From: a bacterium
GTDB taxonomy: Bacteria; Bacteroidota; Ignavibacteria; Kapaibacteriales; UBA7675
DNA length: 64,000 nucleotides
Assembly (NCBI GenBank): GCA_030430495.1
Contig: JAUIKM010000016.1
Location: forward strand, 59,359-123,358
Direction: 5' to 3'
Shown here: piece by piece, positions 28,414 to 37,353 of the stretch
How the letters are laid out: the number at the start of each line of letters is the position of its first letter
Numbering within the stretch: position 1 is the stretch's first letter
Position numbers and translations under genes: made by a program
Notes under the pieces: generated by a model
Seen by the model: only the letters and a program-made list of their open reading frames with translations
The model's database searches: none
What the model was told of the DNA's origin: nothing

Positions 28414-30033
28414 TCATTGTTTAACAAAAGGCCCGACGCGTACGCGCCCCTGCGCATCGACGGTTTTGACGAAATAAAAGCCGGCGCACAGACTGCGCAG
28501 GTTAACTTCCCGCACGACGCCCGCGGACTGAAACCGGTCCACAACACGCCCCGAGGCATCAACCACTTCAACAAGTTCTCCCTTTGACAGGCCGAGTATT
28601 GCAATGCTGCCTGAGGCCGGATTGGGATACAGGCTGAGCGTGGGACCTGCCGGATCGTCCGCAACATCGCTTGTAAACGCAGTAAACTCGTAACAGCCGA
28701 TATCAGCGCGGCCGCCCTGTGGACGCGGCTTGCCGTCAAGATCGGTTGCCGGGGCTTCATCGTCGTCCGCCATGTCGATCAGCTGACTCTCAGGCAACAA
28801 ATGGAAATCGAACCCAGGCGGGTTGACGAAGTCGAGCTCGTATTCGGCGAGGGTGCTCAATGTCACATTGTTAACAAGTTTGCCGTCCACGTCCAGCGTA
28901 TTGACAACATTGTTAATCACTTCACATCCTTCGCTCGAACGCCCGTCCTTGTGGTTCGCAACCATTATCCAGGACGGGCCGGGACGCACGGCCGGCGTCG
29001 GGTCCAGCACGGTATTGTTGACGATACGGCAATTGCGAGCACCCAGGAAGGTAATTCCGTGCCAGTGATTCACCAGGATCAGGTTGTTTTCAACCAGCCA
29101 GTTGTTGTAAAAACCGTCAAAACAGCCGATGCCCTGCAGCGGGCCCGCCAGCGGCTGGTTCTCGTCCTCATTGTTAATAATGATATTGCCGCGAATCACG
29201 ACATGGTCGGGGGTGAAATTGTTTACCCGGAAAGACTGGATTCCGTCGTCGTGGTTGTCGTCGACGTCGTAGCAATTTTTAATCACATTGCCTTCAAACA
29301 AAACGTGACTGCCGAGCGGACGCATACCGTCGCCGGAAAAGTTAACGACCCGGTTCCCCACGGCGTTGACATAATCGCCAATTGCCTGTAGCCCCATATC
29401 GACATTGCGGATGTCATTATTAACGGCATTAACGGAATCCGCCGTGATGTAGATGCCGGACGCCACCTTATCCAGCCATTCCGACGCCGTGCTCCACGGT
29501 TGTTCACTGCTGTAAACATCACAATCAAACACGTCGATTCTGGCGCTTGGTCCCTGAAAACCATGTGACTCCAGAAACATCAATCTGCCGTTGTTATACC
29601 TGCCGTAGGGCTCGCTGCTTACACTGAGCCCCTGCAATCGCCAGAAGCGGCAGGCTTGCAGGTGCACACTTTCCAGAATCGGCCGCCGTCCCGCCGCAGC
29701 CGCAATTGTGATGTAGTCGCCGTTGTTGTAATTCTGCAGAAACAGTTTGCCGTGCAGACCGTCATAGAGGAGCAGTGTATCGCCGGCAACCACCGGAGCG
29801 CCGGCTTGTTTAACTCGTCGGCCGGAATTTTGAGGATCGAATGGCAATGGCCAGTTTTCCATGGTTTCAATCAGTCCCGCCGCAACAACTTCTTCCAGCG
29901 TGCTCCACGGAGCCGCCGCCGACCCGTCATTGGTCATAGTACCGTTCCGTGGATCGACGTGGAAGGTTTTTGCCGTCGAATGGACGACATTAAACAACAG
30001 CAGACTTAAACAGAGTATCAATACGCGATTCAT
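28414..30033 (-). CDS. Secreted right-handed beta-helix protein with type IX secretion signal
   Basis: A 539-residue secreted protein. Signal peptide MNRVLILCLSLLLFNVVHST. Residues about 25-430 form a right-handed parallel beta-helix of the pectate-lyase/NosD kind, with repeated Asn-rich coils (NNDIRNVDMGLQAIGDYVNA, NRVVNFSGDGMRPLGSHVLF, VIRGNIIINNEDENQPLAG, WLVENNLILVNHWHG). The last 75 residues are a Por secretion C-terminal sorting domain: LSLYPNPASGSIAI, GELVEVVDASGRVV and LCAGFYFVKTVDAQGRVRVG. The protein is thus exported through the type IX system and probably bound to the surface or released. Polysaccharide binding or cleavage is the usual role of this fold but no catalytic set is evident. 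This gene is the best phylogenetic marker in the window. Confidence 0.93.
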   Translation of the reverse strand: MNRVLILCLSLLLFNVVHSTAKTFHVDPRNGTMTNDGSAAAPWSTLEEVVAAGLIETMENWPLPFDPQNSGRRVKQAGAPVVAGDTLLLYDGLHGKLFLQNYNNGDYITIAAAAGRRPILESVHLQACRFWRLQGLSVSSEPYGRYNNGRLMFLESHGFQGPSARIDVFDCDVYSSEQPWSTASEWLDKVASGIYITADSVNAVNNDIRNVDMGLQAIGDYVNAVGNRVVNFSGDGMRPLGSHVLFEGNVIKNCYDVDDNHDDGIQSFRVNNFTPDHVVIRGNIIINNEDENQPLAGPLQGIGCFDGFYNNWLVENNLILVNHWHGITFLGARNCRIVNNTVLDPTPAVRPGPSWIMVANHKDGRSSEGCEVINNVVNTLDVDGKLVNNVTLSTLAEYELDFVNPPGFDFHLLPESQLIDMADDDEAPATDLDGKPRPQGGRADIGCYEFTAFTSDVADDPAGPTLSLYPNPASGSIAILGLSKGELVEVVDASGRVVDRFQSAGVVREVNLRSLCAGFYFVKTVDAQGRVRVGPFVKQ

Positions 30034-30495
30034 GGCTCACCCGCACATTCACAGAAGCTTGCAATTCGCCCGGCTGAATATAGCAAATTCACGTCAACCT
30101 GAACCCCGGAAGACCCGGCGGGACGCGGCGGACCGGAAGACCGCCTTTTGTCAGCGTCGGAACAATCCCGGAGACGACCAGAAGTTACCGCAAGCGGGAT
30201 CGTCCTGCCGCCGCAGTTGCACCGGCACCTCCAGGCATCGGACCGACTCGAACCTGAGCGCTTCGCCGCTCCGCAGCGGCTTGCTTTTTCTCTTTGTTTG
30301 TCGGCGGGAGACACGTTGACAAACAAGAGTCGGCCTTAAGGAAGCGGCAGAAAAGAATGTGGCGTTGCGTCGCTCATGTCAACCTTTTGTTGAGGGGCAT
30401 CGTCAAAGCGCCCATATCAGAATTTAACTCCTTCAGGGAAGCGCGGCTCCGCGTACTTTCCGCGGTTTGTACTGTCCAGACCTTGCAATACACAT
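30034..30495. other. Divergent intergenic region with a dispersed hairpin element
   Basis: Promoters of both flanking genes should lie here. Copy 3 of the dispersed element is at 30256-30312. Immediately after it, 30291-30328 forms an extra near-palindrome in which CTCTTTGTTTGTC pairs with GACAAACAAGAG. No gene is supported. Confidence 0.65.
30256..30312 (+). repeat. Dispersed hairpin element, copy 3
   Basis: GAGCGCTTCGCC, then a clean hairpin GCCGCT-CCGC-AGCGGC, then TTGCTTTTTCTCTTTG and TTTGTCGGCGGGAGAC. It lies upstream of, and in the same direction as, the gene starting at 30496, so it is not placed as a terminator of a neighbouring gene. Confidence 0.75.
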
Positions 30496-31683
30496 ATGAA
30501 AAACATCTTAACACTTTTGGTTCTGCTCTCGGCGCCGCTTGTTGCATTTGCCGCGACGCCGGAATTGCGCTTCGAGCCGCTGGCGGACAATGTTCAGTTG
30601 CTGCATATCGGCAAAACGGATGTAAAACGCTACGAGACCAAAGCCTGCATTGTGAAGTTTAATGACTTCCTGGCCCTGATAGAACTGCCGCTATCGGGCC
30701 TCGGCTCGGACATGGATACGATACCGGATCACCGCAGTGACGGCGCCTGGCTACGCGACAGCCTGCGGGCGCGTTTTCCGCGGCGCAAGCTGCGATATGT
30801 TCTCAGCAGTCACTGGCATCCGCACAGCGTGGCGACCTTTCAACCGCTGCTGGACGACGGCGTTCGATTTGTGACAACCAGAAGCAGTTTTGAGATTCAG
30901 TCCGGCATGTTAAACAACGAGGAACGCGAGCGCTACGCGGATCAGTTCATCATGGTGGACTCCAGCGGCATGACGATCGCCGACGACGCCAACCGGATTG
31001 ATGTTTACCGTCTGGCCAGGTCGCAGTACAAGGCGCTGCCGACGGAAGAGTTCCTCTTTTTCCACCTGCCGCGGCAGGAAGTCCTGTACGTGGCCTGCAT
31101 GTTCCAGCGCCTGCAGGGCCGGAAAATCCGCGGGCATGAAGTTGTCAGTCCGCGGACGGAAGATGTCGGAAGTTTTATCAGGAATGTAAACATTGCCCCG
31201 CGCGAAATTCTGTGTTTATACCCATTCTGGGACGGCGATCGCAGCGCCATTGCGGCCGACACACTTAAACATCTGTTAAACAACTGCACCTTGTACTCCA
31301 GCCTGCAGAACGAAGTGTACGATGCGGTTGCACATCGCGCAGGCGCTGAAATTCGCAAAGATGCCGACAGTCTCATCGCGGCCTGGCTGACCGGTGAAAT
31401 CCCGCTGTCCATCCTGAATCGCTCTGCTTACCAGTTGGCGAACGAGGGGCAGTTGCCGCAGGCGCTGGAGCTTGCGCGCTTGCAGGCCATGATCCTGCCG
31501 TCGGATCCCAATTCCTGGGACACACTGGCGGAGATGTATTTTTACAACGGGCAAGTCGGTCTGGCGAAGTATTACAATGCACAGTGCCACCGAGTTGACA
31601 GTACGTTTAAAGGCGGCAGTCCGGAAGTTTGGCAGGGTCGAATCGAGGAAATTCGCAGAGACGGCGACAGGAGTCAGAATTGA
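30496..31683 (+). CDS. Secreted metallo-beta-lactamase-like protein with C-terminal TPR
   Basis: A 395-residue protein with signal MKNILTLLVLLSAPLVAFAA. The first 270 residues follow the metallo-beta-lactamase-fold plan (FEPLADNVQLLHIGKTD, ACIVKFNDFLALIELPLSG, then LRYVLSSHWHPHSVATFQPL). The metal motif HxHxDH is altered to HWHPHS: the first two His remain but the Asp-His pair does not match, so hydrolase activity is doubtful. The C-terminal 110 residues are helical with a TPR-like unit (LANEGQLPQALELARLQAMI and WDTLAEMYFYNGQVGLAKYY). Function unknown. No operon partner; the next gene on the same strand is 1.9 kb away. Confidence 0.75.
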   Translation: MKNILTLLVLLSAPLVAFAATPELRFEPLADNVQLLHIGKTDVKRYETKACIVKFNDFLALIELPLSGLGSDMDTIPDHRSDGAWLRDSLRARFPRRKLRYVLSSHWHPHSVATFQPLLDDGVRFVTTRSSFEIQSGMLNNEERERYADQFIMVDSSGMTIADDANRIDVYRLARSQYKALPTEEFLFFHLPRQEVLYVACMFQRLQGRKIRGHEVVSPRTEDVGSFIRNVNIAPREILCLYPFWDGDRSAIAADTLKHLLNNCTLYSSLQNEVYDAVAHRAGAEIRKDADSLIAAWLTGEIPLSILNRSAYQLANEGQLPQALELARLQAMILPSDPNSWDTLAEMYFYNGQVGLAKYYNAQCHRVDSTFKGGSPEVWQGRIEEIRRDGDRSQN

Positions 31684-31940
31684 CCAGTCCAAAGCCCGCT
31701 GCGGGTTTACCGCGTGAACAACTGTCGGATTTGGAGCGCCGACCCTGGCCAGATCAGCGGTACGGACCTCGCGCGGATCTGGTCAGCGTGCCGGTGCACA
31801 TTCCGCATGAAGGTGCACCGGCAAGTCGGCCGCAATGTTGTTAACGATTCGGTCCCTGGCCGATCGTCAACCTCGTCGGCGATTTTTCGCAGTCTGAAGA
31901 CTTCAAGTTAGTTTAAAGACTCTGAGACTTGAAGGGCGAA

Positions 31941-31980
31941 TTTTTTGGACCCATAAATGGGTCCCCCACCCCCGCCTGCA
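31941..31980. repeat. T-tract plus palindrome plus CCACCCCCGCCTGC element, copy 1
   Basis: TTTTTT, then the palindrome GGACCCAT-AA-ATGGGTCC (31947-31964), then CCCACCCCCGCCTGC. A second copy at 39976 has the same plan but a different palindrome, so the arms changed together. Confidence 0.55.
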
Positions 31981-32056
31981 CCTGTCCAATTTTGCCCAAA
32001 ACCCGGCTTTCAGACCACTCCCATCCTGCCGCGATGCTCGCGGTATTTTTTTTTGC

Positions 32057-32121
32057 GGACGCTCGTCTCCCTTCGCGGGACGAGCCGCTGCGGCGCGGTC
32101 AAACCCTCCGGATGGTTCGAC
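32057..32121 (+). repeat. Diverged intergenic repeat, copy 2
   Basis: Aligns with 12249-12313; see that entry. Its left part also folds as a hairpin (GCTCGTCTCCC with GGGACGAGC, one bulged T). Confidence 0.45.
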
Positions 32122-32507
32122 AACTGCAACATGCAACGACAGGCCCGAGCTCACAAGCGGAATAACTTGAACGGGCGGTTTTCGCGTACAAGCGTTGCGG
32201 TTTTCGCGAGTGAGCGGGCAAACTGTACCGGGTGTACAGCCGGCTCCCCGGCTGTTCGACGCAGTTGCGCTTCTGCCAAAGTCTTACATGCCGACAACGC
32301 GACGCCGGATGTCCGCCGTCACCGGCGGAAGGAGTTCAACTGACAGACTGTTCTGTCAAGCGGAGCGTTGTAGAAAGGCGATCGACCGTGCCGTCACAAT
32401 CGCAGGTTTTGCGTGCCGCGCTTACCGGCCGAGTGAAAAACATCACAAGTCTCCCGCCATCCGGCACGTAAAAACGCTGTTTAACTGCGGCCCGATTTAT
32501 CCCGACA

Positions 32508-33419
32508 CTAATATCCGGCAGCATCCAGCACAGCGGCTTCGTACCGACCGTCCTCCGCCGGAAAGCGAAGAATTTCGTCAAAGCGGCCGGAGAGTTTGGC
32601 CAACGACCAGATGAGACTTTCGCCCGCCGGGACGATGTCCGGTTCGCGGCGATATATGGGATCCGCAAAAGCCGCGTCGGCGTCGATGATTTCCCAGCCC
32701 TGCGCGCGGAACATCGCGATCAGATCGTCGAGGAACAGGGCGTTGATCAGGTTGTCGTGCATCAACAACGTGTGGGCGATGCGGCGGCCTTCCAACGCAA
32801 AAGCCAGGCTGTCGTAAAATTGCGCGCGGTCAAACATGTGTTCCAGATAAAGCCTGCGAATTGTCGCCAGGTTCGGTTCGTCGGTGTTGGCGAGGTGTTT
32901 AATTAAACGGCTGTTGTAGTACCAATCCGAAGCGTCGATCGTGACGTGTCCGTTGCGGTAAGCCATGGCGGCAAGCCCCGCACGCACCGAGTCGCGTTTG
33001 GCGGCCGTATTGCCTTCTTTCAGGTAGGGAAAACGAAACAGAGGACGAAAAGTCTTAAACGCGCGAACAATCGAGTCGTTGCGCCTGACGTCGGCCACGA
33101 AGTCGGCAGCTGAAACTTTGTCGCTGTTTAACCAGGCATGTGATTAGGTGTGGTTGGCAATCAAATGTCCGGCGTCGCTCCAACTCCGCACCAGGCTGTC
33201 GCCAGCGGGAGAATCGACGCGACGTCCACACACAAAAAACGCGGCCTGAACACCCGCCCGCTCCAGCGTCCGCAACAACATTGCATTCCACTCCTGCCAG
33301 GCGTAACCGCCGACCGAATCAACGCTGCCGTCGTCAAAGGTCAGGCACAGACGCGATTGGGCATTCAATCCCGTTGACAAACAAAAAAAGGCTGTTGAAA
33401 AAAGCAGTGCAAAACGCAT
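32508..33419 (-). pseudogene. Polysaccharide deacetylase with in-frame stop in the HTYSH motif
   Basis: ATG at 33419 follows AGGGAG and starts signal MRFALLFSTAFFCLSTGLNA. NodB motif 1 is intact (LCLTFDDGS). Motif 2 should read NHTYSH but the Tyr codon is TAA at 33144-33146: the frame reads AGHLIANHT, stop, SHAWLNSD. After the stop the same frame continues for 211 codons with motif 3 RFPYLKEG and a normal end at 32508. The whole is 303 codons, right for a secreted deacetylase that removes N- or O-acetyl groups from peptidoglycan, chitin or xylan. One base change (TAC or TAT to TAA) explains everything, so the gene is probably a recent pseudogene or carries a sequencing error. Confidence 0.8.
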
Positions 33420-33618
33420 AAACAACTCCCTTCATCTTCAATTTTAACAGGTGTGGCGCCTGCTGGAACGTTATCAACGCCCCGCTTAACAGCCGATGTA
33501 TTCTGAATGAGCAAATGGTCATTACAGTGATGAAGCGCGCTGAAACGTGCGCCGCACGGCCGTTTTGTGTAAATTCGGAGCGGAAAAACCCTGTTGTTAA
33601 ACACAACGAACCAATGAA

Positions 33619-34188
33619 ATGGCGGGCGAAAAAACGGATATTGCAGCGCAATACGACTTCAGATTAATAGAGCCGGACAACGCTCAGGCCCTGTGCGACT
33701 ACTTCATACGCAACCGGGATTTTCACGACCCCTGGTCGCCGCTGCGGCCGGCCGAATTTTTTACGGCCAGGTTTTTGCGGGATCTGCTGCGCGCTTCCAT
33801 TCCTCTGCGCCACAGTGTGCGCGAATTTCGTTTTGGCGCATTTGCGGGTGATGACGGGAAACGCATCGTCGGTGCGCTCAACCTGTCGGCCATTGAACGA
33901 TCGATGTTCCAGAACGGCAGGTTGGGCTATTCGGTCGACCGCGAGTGGGCCGGGCGCGGGCTGATGACGGACATGATCCGGCGCGTACAGCAATTTGCCT
34001 TTGACGGACTACAGCTGCACCGTCTGGAAGCGAATGTCATCCCGCACAATATTCCGTCCAACCGCGTGCTGCTGCGCTGCGGATTTCGCCTGGTCGGCAT
34101 GTCGCCGCGCATGATTAAAATCGCCGACCGCTGGCAGGATCACAATATGTACGCCCAGACGGTGGATCAGTACCTCACTCGTCCTTGA
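33619..34188 (+). CDS. RimJ/RimL-type GNAT acetyltransferase
   Basis: A 189-residue cytoplasmic N-acetyltransferase. It has the GNAT order: strand and helix 1 (FRLIEPDNAQALCDYFIRNR), the central strands (RIVGALNLSAIERSMFQNG), the acetyl-CoA loop after strand 4 (LGYSVDREWAGRGLMTDMIR, matching GxGxG/A as WAGRGLMTD), and the C-terminal HRLEANVIPHNIPSNRVLLR plus CGFRLVG motif characteristic of RimJ/RimL, which acetylate ribosomal protein N-termini or other small substrates. The actual substrate is unknown. Its 3' end overlaps the end of the convergent TPR gene by 14 bases. Confidence 0.9.
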   Translation: MAGEKTDIAAQYDFRLIEPDNAQALCDYFIRNRDFHDPWSPLRPAEFFTARFLRDLLRASIPLRHSVREFRFGAFAGDDGKRIVGALNLSAIERSMFQNGRLGYSVDREWAGRGLMTDMIRRVQQFAFDGLQLHRLEANVIPHNIPSNRVLLRCGFRLVGMSPRMIKIADRWQDHNMYAQTVDQYLTRP

Positions 34189-34954
34189 TTTCGCGCAGCA
34201 GGTCCACGGCCTCGCGTTTGAACTGCGTATCGCCCGGCCAGGAAGGCGTCAGCTCGGCGATTTTGTTGAGCTGCGTGCGTGCGTCGTCGTACTCATCCTC
34301 GCGGATCAGGGAGCGTGCGTAGTCGATGCGGAAGCGGATGTTATCGGGCTGGATATTGGCGGCTTCGCCCAGGTGATCGATCGCGTCGTCGATATCGGCA
34401 AAACCGAGGCCGAGCGGCCAGCGCACCAGATAGGGTTTTTCCGAAACTTTCATGTGCAGACGGCCGAGAATGTAATGGGCCAGCGCCAGCACGTAGGGGC
34501 TGTCATTGTTGAGATCGATCGCTTTTTCGCAGTCGTCGCGCACCTGCTGCACCAGCTCGCCGACGGAGAACACCCCGCGGAACAGGCCCAGTTTGCCGTT
34601 GGCGATGGCGCGGCGCACGTAGGCGTTCATACCGTTTTTACGGACGGCCAGCGCTGAATCAGCGGCGGCGCGGGCGCGAAGGAACATCGCTTCCTTGGCG
34701 TCGTCGCTCTTGAGGCTGTCGGCCGCATCGGCCAGGCATTTGGACAGGCGCCAGAGCACGTCGTAGTTGCGCGATTCGATTTTGTGGGCCTGCTCGATGG
34801 TATTTTTGGCCGCATCAAAGTTGCCGACTCTGGCCAGACTGTCGGTGCGCCGGATCAGCTCATCGACGCTCTGCGCCCGGGCGCCCGCAGCCACGAGCAG
34901 AAACAACAGAATGGCCGGGAAAAGCGTCAGCGACGGGGTAAGTTTTCTGGTCAT
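34175..34954 (-). CDS. Secreted TPR-repeat protein
   Basis: A 259-residue protein. ATG at 34954 follows a strong GGAGGA and starts the signal MTRKLTPSLTLFPAILLFLL, cut near GARAQ. The longer open frame upstream overlaps the neighbour's promoter and is not used. The mature part is all-helical with TPR-like units: VDELIRRTDSLARVGNFDAA, RNYDVLWRLSKCLADAADSL, LGRLHMKVSEKPYLVRWPLG, and IDHLGEAANIQPDNIRFRID. The WPLGLGFADIDDAIDHLGEA section resembles the regulator-of-microtubule-dynamics-like TPR proteins found in Bacteroidota. Function unknown; presumably a periplasmic scaffold. Divergent from rfaE1 with about 150 bases between the starts. No TTAA occurs in it. Confidence 0.83.
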   Translation of the reverse strand: MTRKLTPSLTLFPAILLFLLVAAGARAQSVDELIRRTDSLARVGNFDAAKNTIEQAHKIESRNYDVLWRLSKCLADAADSLKSDDAKEAMFLRARAAADSALAVRKNGMNAYVRRAIANGKLGLFRGVFSVGELVQQVRDDCEKAIDLNNDSPYVLALAHYILGRLHMKVSEKPYLVRWPLGLGFADIDDAIDHLGEAANIQPDNIRFRIDYARSLIREDEYDDARTQLNKIAELTPSWPGDTQFKREAVDLLREIKDE

Positions 34955-35033
34955 GCCGTTCCTCCGAAGTGCAAAATAACAACAGCGACGGCCGCATCCG
35001 GTGGGCTCCGGCGCCCAATATTGGACGGGCGCG

Positions 35034-35064
35034 TTGGCTATCCGCCGGACTTGGCGTATTTTTG
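35034..35064 (+). promoter_or_regulatory. Candidate Bacteroidota-type promoter of the rfaE1 operon
   Basis: TTG at 35034-35036, 20 bases, then TATTTTTG at 35057-35064 (TAnnTTTG), 41 bases before the ATG of rfaE1. Same geometry as the tRNA promoter at 20338. Confidence 0.5.
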
Positions 35065-35105
35065 AAGTTTGTGAATTTTTCAGTTTCGAGACCATTGCCG
35101 CGCGT

Positions 35106-36098
35106 ATGCATACTCTCAGCGTTCAACGTGTCGACGAATTAATCGCTCAATGGAGCGGCAAACGCATCGCCGTTATCGGCGACGTAATGCTGGACCGCTA
35201 TTTCTGGGGCAGCGTCCATCGCGTGTCGCCGGAAGCTCCCGTGCCGGTGGTCGACATCGTCGACGAGTCTTTCCACCTGGGCGGCGCGTCCAACGTGGCC
35301 AACAACCTGAAGTCGCTCGGCGCGGATCCGCTCATGCTGGGCGTCGTCGGCGACGACAATTCGGGCCGCACGCTGACGGACATTCTATCCGGCTCCGGCA
35401 TGGAAACCGCCGGAATCATTGTCGACGAGTCACGCCCGACCACGGTCAAAACGCGGATAATCGGCAATAACCAGCAGATTGCACGCCTGGACCGCGAAGT
35501 CAATCAGCCAATCGATGCGGAAGTGCGCGGCCGACTGCTGGAAGCCCTCGAACAGCATGCCAATGAAATCTGCGGCATCGTCCTGCAGGACTACAACAAA
35601 GGCGTCATCACCTCGGCTTTGATTTCCCAAACAATAAAGATAGCGCATCGGCACGGCATAGCCGTCTTCGTCGATCCAAAACACGAAAATTTCTTTGAAT
35701 ACAAGAGCGTGACCCTGCTGAAACCGAATATCAAGGAAACGCAGGACGCCCTTGGAATCAAGATTCAGTCCGACGAAGAATTGCACGCGGCGGGACGCGA
35801 ACTGCTGGAGCGCCTTCAGTGTGAACACGTCCTGGTGACGCTCGGCGCACGCGGCATGATGCTCTTTTCGCAAAAAGGCGAACCCTCGTCGGTCAAGGCG
35901 CGCGCGCGGCACGTAGCCGACGTCTCCGGCGCGGGCGATACGGTGATTGCAACGATTGCGGCGGCTACCGCGGGCGGCGCACAGATGACCGAGGCGGCGA
36001 CGTTGGCCAACTTCGCGGCGGGCGTGGTCTGCGAAGAACCGGGAATTGTGTCGATTGAAACCGACGATCTGCGACGCGTCATCCGGCAATCCGAATAA
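35106..36098 (+). CDS. rfaE1: D-glycero-beta-D-manno-heptose-7-phosphate kinase
   Basis: A 330-residue PfkB-family sugar kinase that phosphorylates heptose 7-phosphate at C1 in ADP-heptose synthesis for lipopolysaccharide. ATG at 35106 gives MHTLSVQRVDELIAQWSGKR; upstream codons overlap the promoter. Motifs: IGDVMLDRYFWGSVHRVSPE near 23, VPVVDIVDESFHLGGASNVA, the NPNIKETQ-like KPNIKETQDALG, and the ATP-site DVSGAGDTVIAT with the catalytic Asp near 277. The separate adenylyltransferase gene rfaE2 follows after 15 bases, then a thiamine pyrophosphokinase gene, so the three form one operon. The gene has almost no TTAA. Confidence 0.95.
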   Translation: MHTLSVQRVDELIAQWSGKRIAVIGDVMLDRYFWGSVHRVSPEAPVPVVDIVDESFHLGGASNVANNLKSLGADPLMLGVVGDDNSGRTLTDILSGSGMETAGIIVDESRPTTVKTRIIGNNQQIARLDREVNQPIDAEVRGRLLEALEQHANEICGIVLQDYNKGVITSALISQTIKIAHRHGIAVFVDPKHENFFEYKSVTLLKPNIKETQDALGIKIQSDEELHAAGRELLERLQCEHVLVTLGARGMMLFSQKGEPSSVKARARHVADVSGAGDTVIATIAAATAGGAQMTEAATLANFAAGVVCEEPGIVSIETDDLRRVIRQSE

Positions 36099-36113
36099 AC
36101 GGGCGGAACGAGC

Positions 36114-36590
36114 ATGATCACTTCCCGCGAGAATATCGGACCGATCTGCGACGCGTTGCGCCGTGAGCACAGACGCATCGTGTTTACCAACGGATGTTTT
36201 GACATTCTGCATCGCGGACACGTGACCTACCTGGCGGCTGCGCGCGCCCTCGGCGACGTCCTGGTGCTGGGCCTCAACAGCGACGCTTCCGTGCGGCGAC
36301 TCAAAGGCCCGTCGCGGCCGATCAACTCTACCGAAGATCGCGCCGCGGTGATGGACGCTCTGCGCGCCGTCGACTACGTGACGATTTTTGACGAAGACAC
36401 GCCGCTGGAGCTGATTCAGAGCGTCAAACCCGACATTCTTGTCAAGGGCGGCGACTACGAGATTGCCGACATTGTCGGCGCGGACTTCGTCCAGGCGCGC
36501 GGCGGCAGCGTTCGCACGATCCCCTTTGTGGAAGGCAAGTCGACCACGGGACTCATCCGGGCCATCAACGCACAACAATCCGGCGACTGA
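36114..36590 (+). CDS. rfaE2: D-glycero-beta-D-manno-heptose 1-phosphate adenylyltransferase
   Basis: A 158-residue nucleotidyltransferase making ADP-heptose from heptose 1-phosphate and ATP (the C-terminal half of HldE as a separate protein). The nucleotide site is [17 protein letters not shown] (HxGH) near 23-39. Further family features are [40 protein letters not shown], and the C-terminal [20 protein letters not shown] and [10 protein letters not shown]. It starts 15 bases after rfaE1, so it is in the same operon and the two enzymes act in sequence in the cytoplasm. Contains no TTAA. Confidence 0.95.
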   Translation: MITSRENIGPICDALRREHRRIVFTNGCFDILHRGHVTYLAAARALGDVLVLGLNSDASVRRLKGPSRPINSTEDRAAVMDALRAVDYVTIFDEDTPLELIQSVKPDILVKGGDYEIADIVGADFVQARGGSVRTIPFVEGKSTTGLIRAINAQQSGD

Positions 36591-36603
36591 CGCGGGTAAC
36601 CGG

Positions 36604-37293
36604 ATGCACAACAACCACGACCAGACCCGACTCCGAAAGCTCCTGACCGCTCCGCAGGCCTTTGTGACGCTCGACGCCCGGTTGCCCGACCGCGGCTTTG
36701 TTGAAAGCCTGCCGCCGGCGCTGCACGTGGCGGCAGACGGCGCGGCTTTGCGACTGCTCGCTCTGGGTATCACGCCCGACCTTGTTGTCGGCGATCTGGA
36801 CTCCATCGGCGACGATCACGGCATCGCGCCGGAGCGACTGATCCGCATTGAAGATCAGGACGCCAACGACTTTGAAAAATGCCTGCGCCATTGTTTGTCC
36901 CGGGACTTGACGCGCATCATGGTTTTTGGTCTGCACGGCGGCGAGTTGGAGCACACTCTTAACAACTGGAGTGTATTCATGCGCTTTGCCCAACGCGCGG
37001 ACCTCTGTCTCTACGACGCCGGGCGCTTCGGCATTCCGGTGTTTAAGGAGCTGATTCTGCCGGCGCGGCGGGACGAAATGATCTCCTTCATTCCACAGCC
37101 TGCCGCCGTCATTACAAGCTCCGGCGTTGAATGGCCGCTGACGAATGAAGTCCTGAGTCTGGGCGTCCGCGAAGGTGCGCGCAACCGCGCCACGGAGCGC
37201 ATCGTGAGTTTAAGCGTGCACGAAGGCGCCGTCCTGACATTCTGCGATGCGCACTACGATCGTTTCAGCGCTGCGCAGGAACCGACGGACTAA
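36604..37293 (+). CDS. thiN: Thiamine pyrophosphokinase
   Basis: A 229-residue cytoplasmic enzyme transferring pyrophosphate from ATP to thiamine. The chosen ATG at 36604 lies 13 bases after rfaE2; a longer frame overlaps rfaE2 and is not used. Family motifs are AADGAALRLLALGITPDLVV, GDLDSIGDD, the DANDFEKCL substrate site and FGLHGGELEHTLNNW. The C-terminal half is the beta-sandwich part, ending in ERIVSLSVHEGAVLTFCD. Operon membership with two lipopolysaccharide genes is unusual in function but common as a neighbour effect. No TPP riboswitch is visible upstream. Confidence 0.9.
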   Translation: MHNNHDQTRLRKLLTAPQAFVTLDARLPDRGFVESLPPALHVAADGAALRLLALGITPDLVVGDLDSIGDDHGIAPERLIRIEDQDANDFEKCLRHCLSRDLTRIMVFGLHGGELEHTLNNWSVFMRFAQRADLCLYDAGRFGIPVFKELILPARRDEMISFIPQPAAVITSSGVEWPLTNEVLSLGVREGARNRATERIVSLSVHEGAVLTFCDAHYDRFSAAQEPTD

Positions 37294-37353
37294 ACACAAA
37301 ATTTTGTTCAGTTATTAAACACACATGTTAAATTTTGTCCCAGCGAGAACCGG

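Larger units (their letters stand above)
31684..32507. other. 824-base noncoding stretch with several structured repeats
   Basis: No gene is supported; small overlapping frames are Arg/Ser/Pro-rich. A weak hairpin CCCGC-T-GCGGG followed by TTTA at about 31695 may end the preceding gene. The T-tract hairpin element at 31941-31980 and the diverged repeat at 32057-32121 (with a hairpin GCTCGTC..GACGAGC at 32061-32085) lie inside. T-rich runs (TTTTTTTTT at 32046-32054) are present. Confidence 0.6.

Noticed and set aside
35430..36806. 458-codon minus-strand open frame across rfaE1 and rfaE2
   Set aside because: Overlaps three well-supported genes in the opposite strand and has no recognisable motif.
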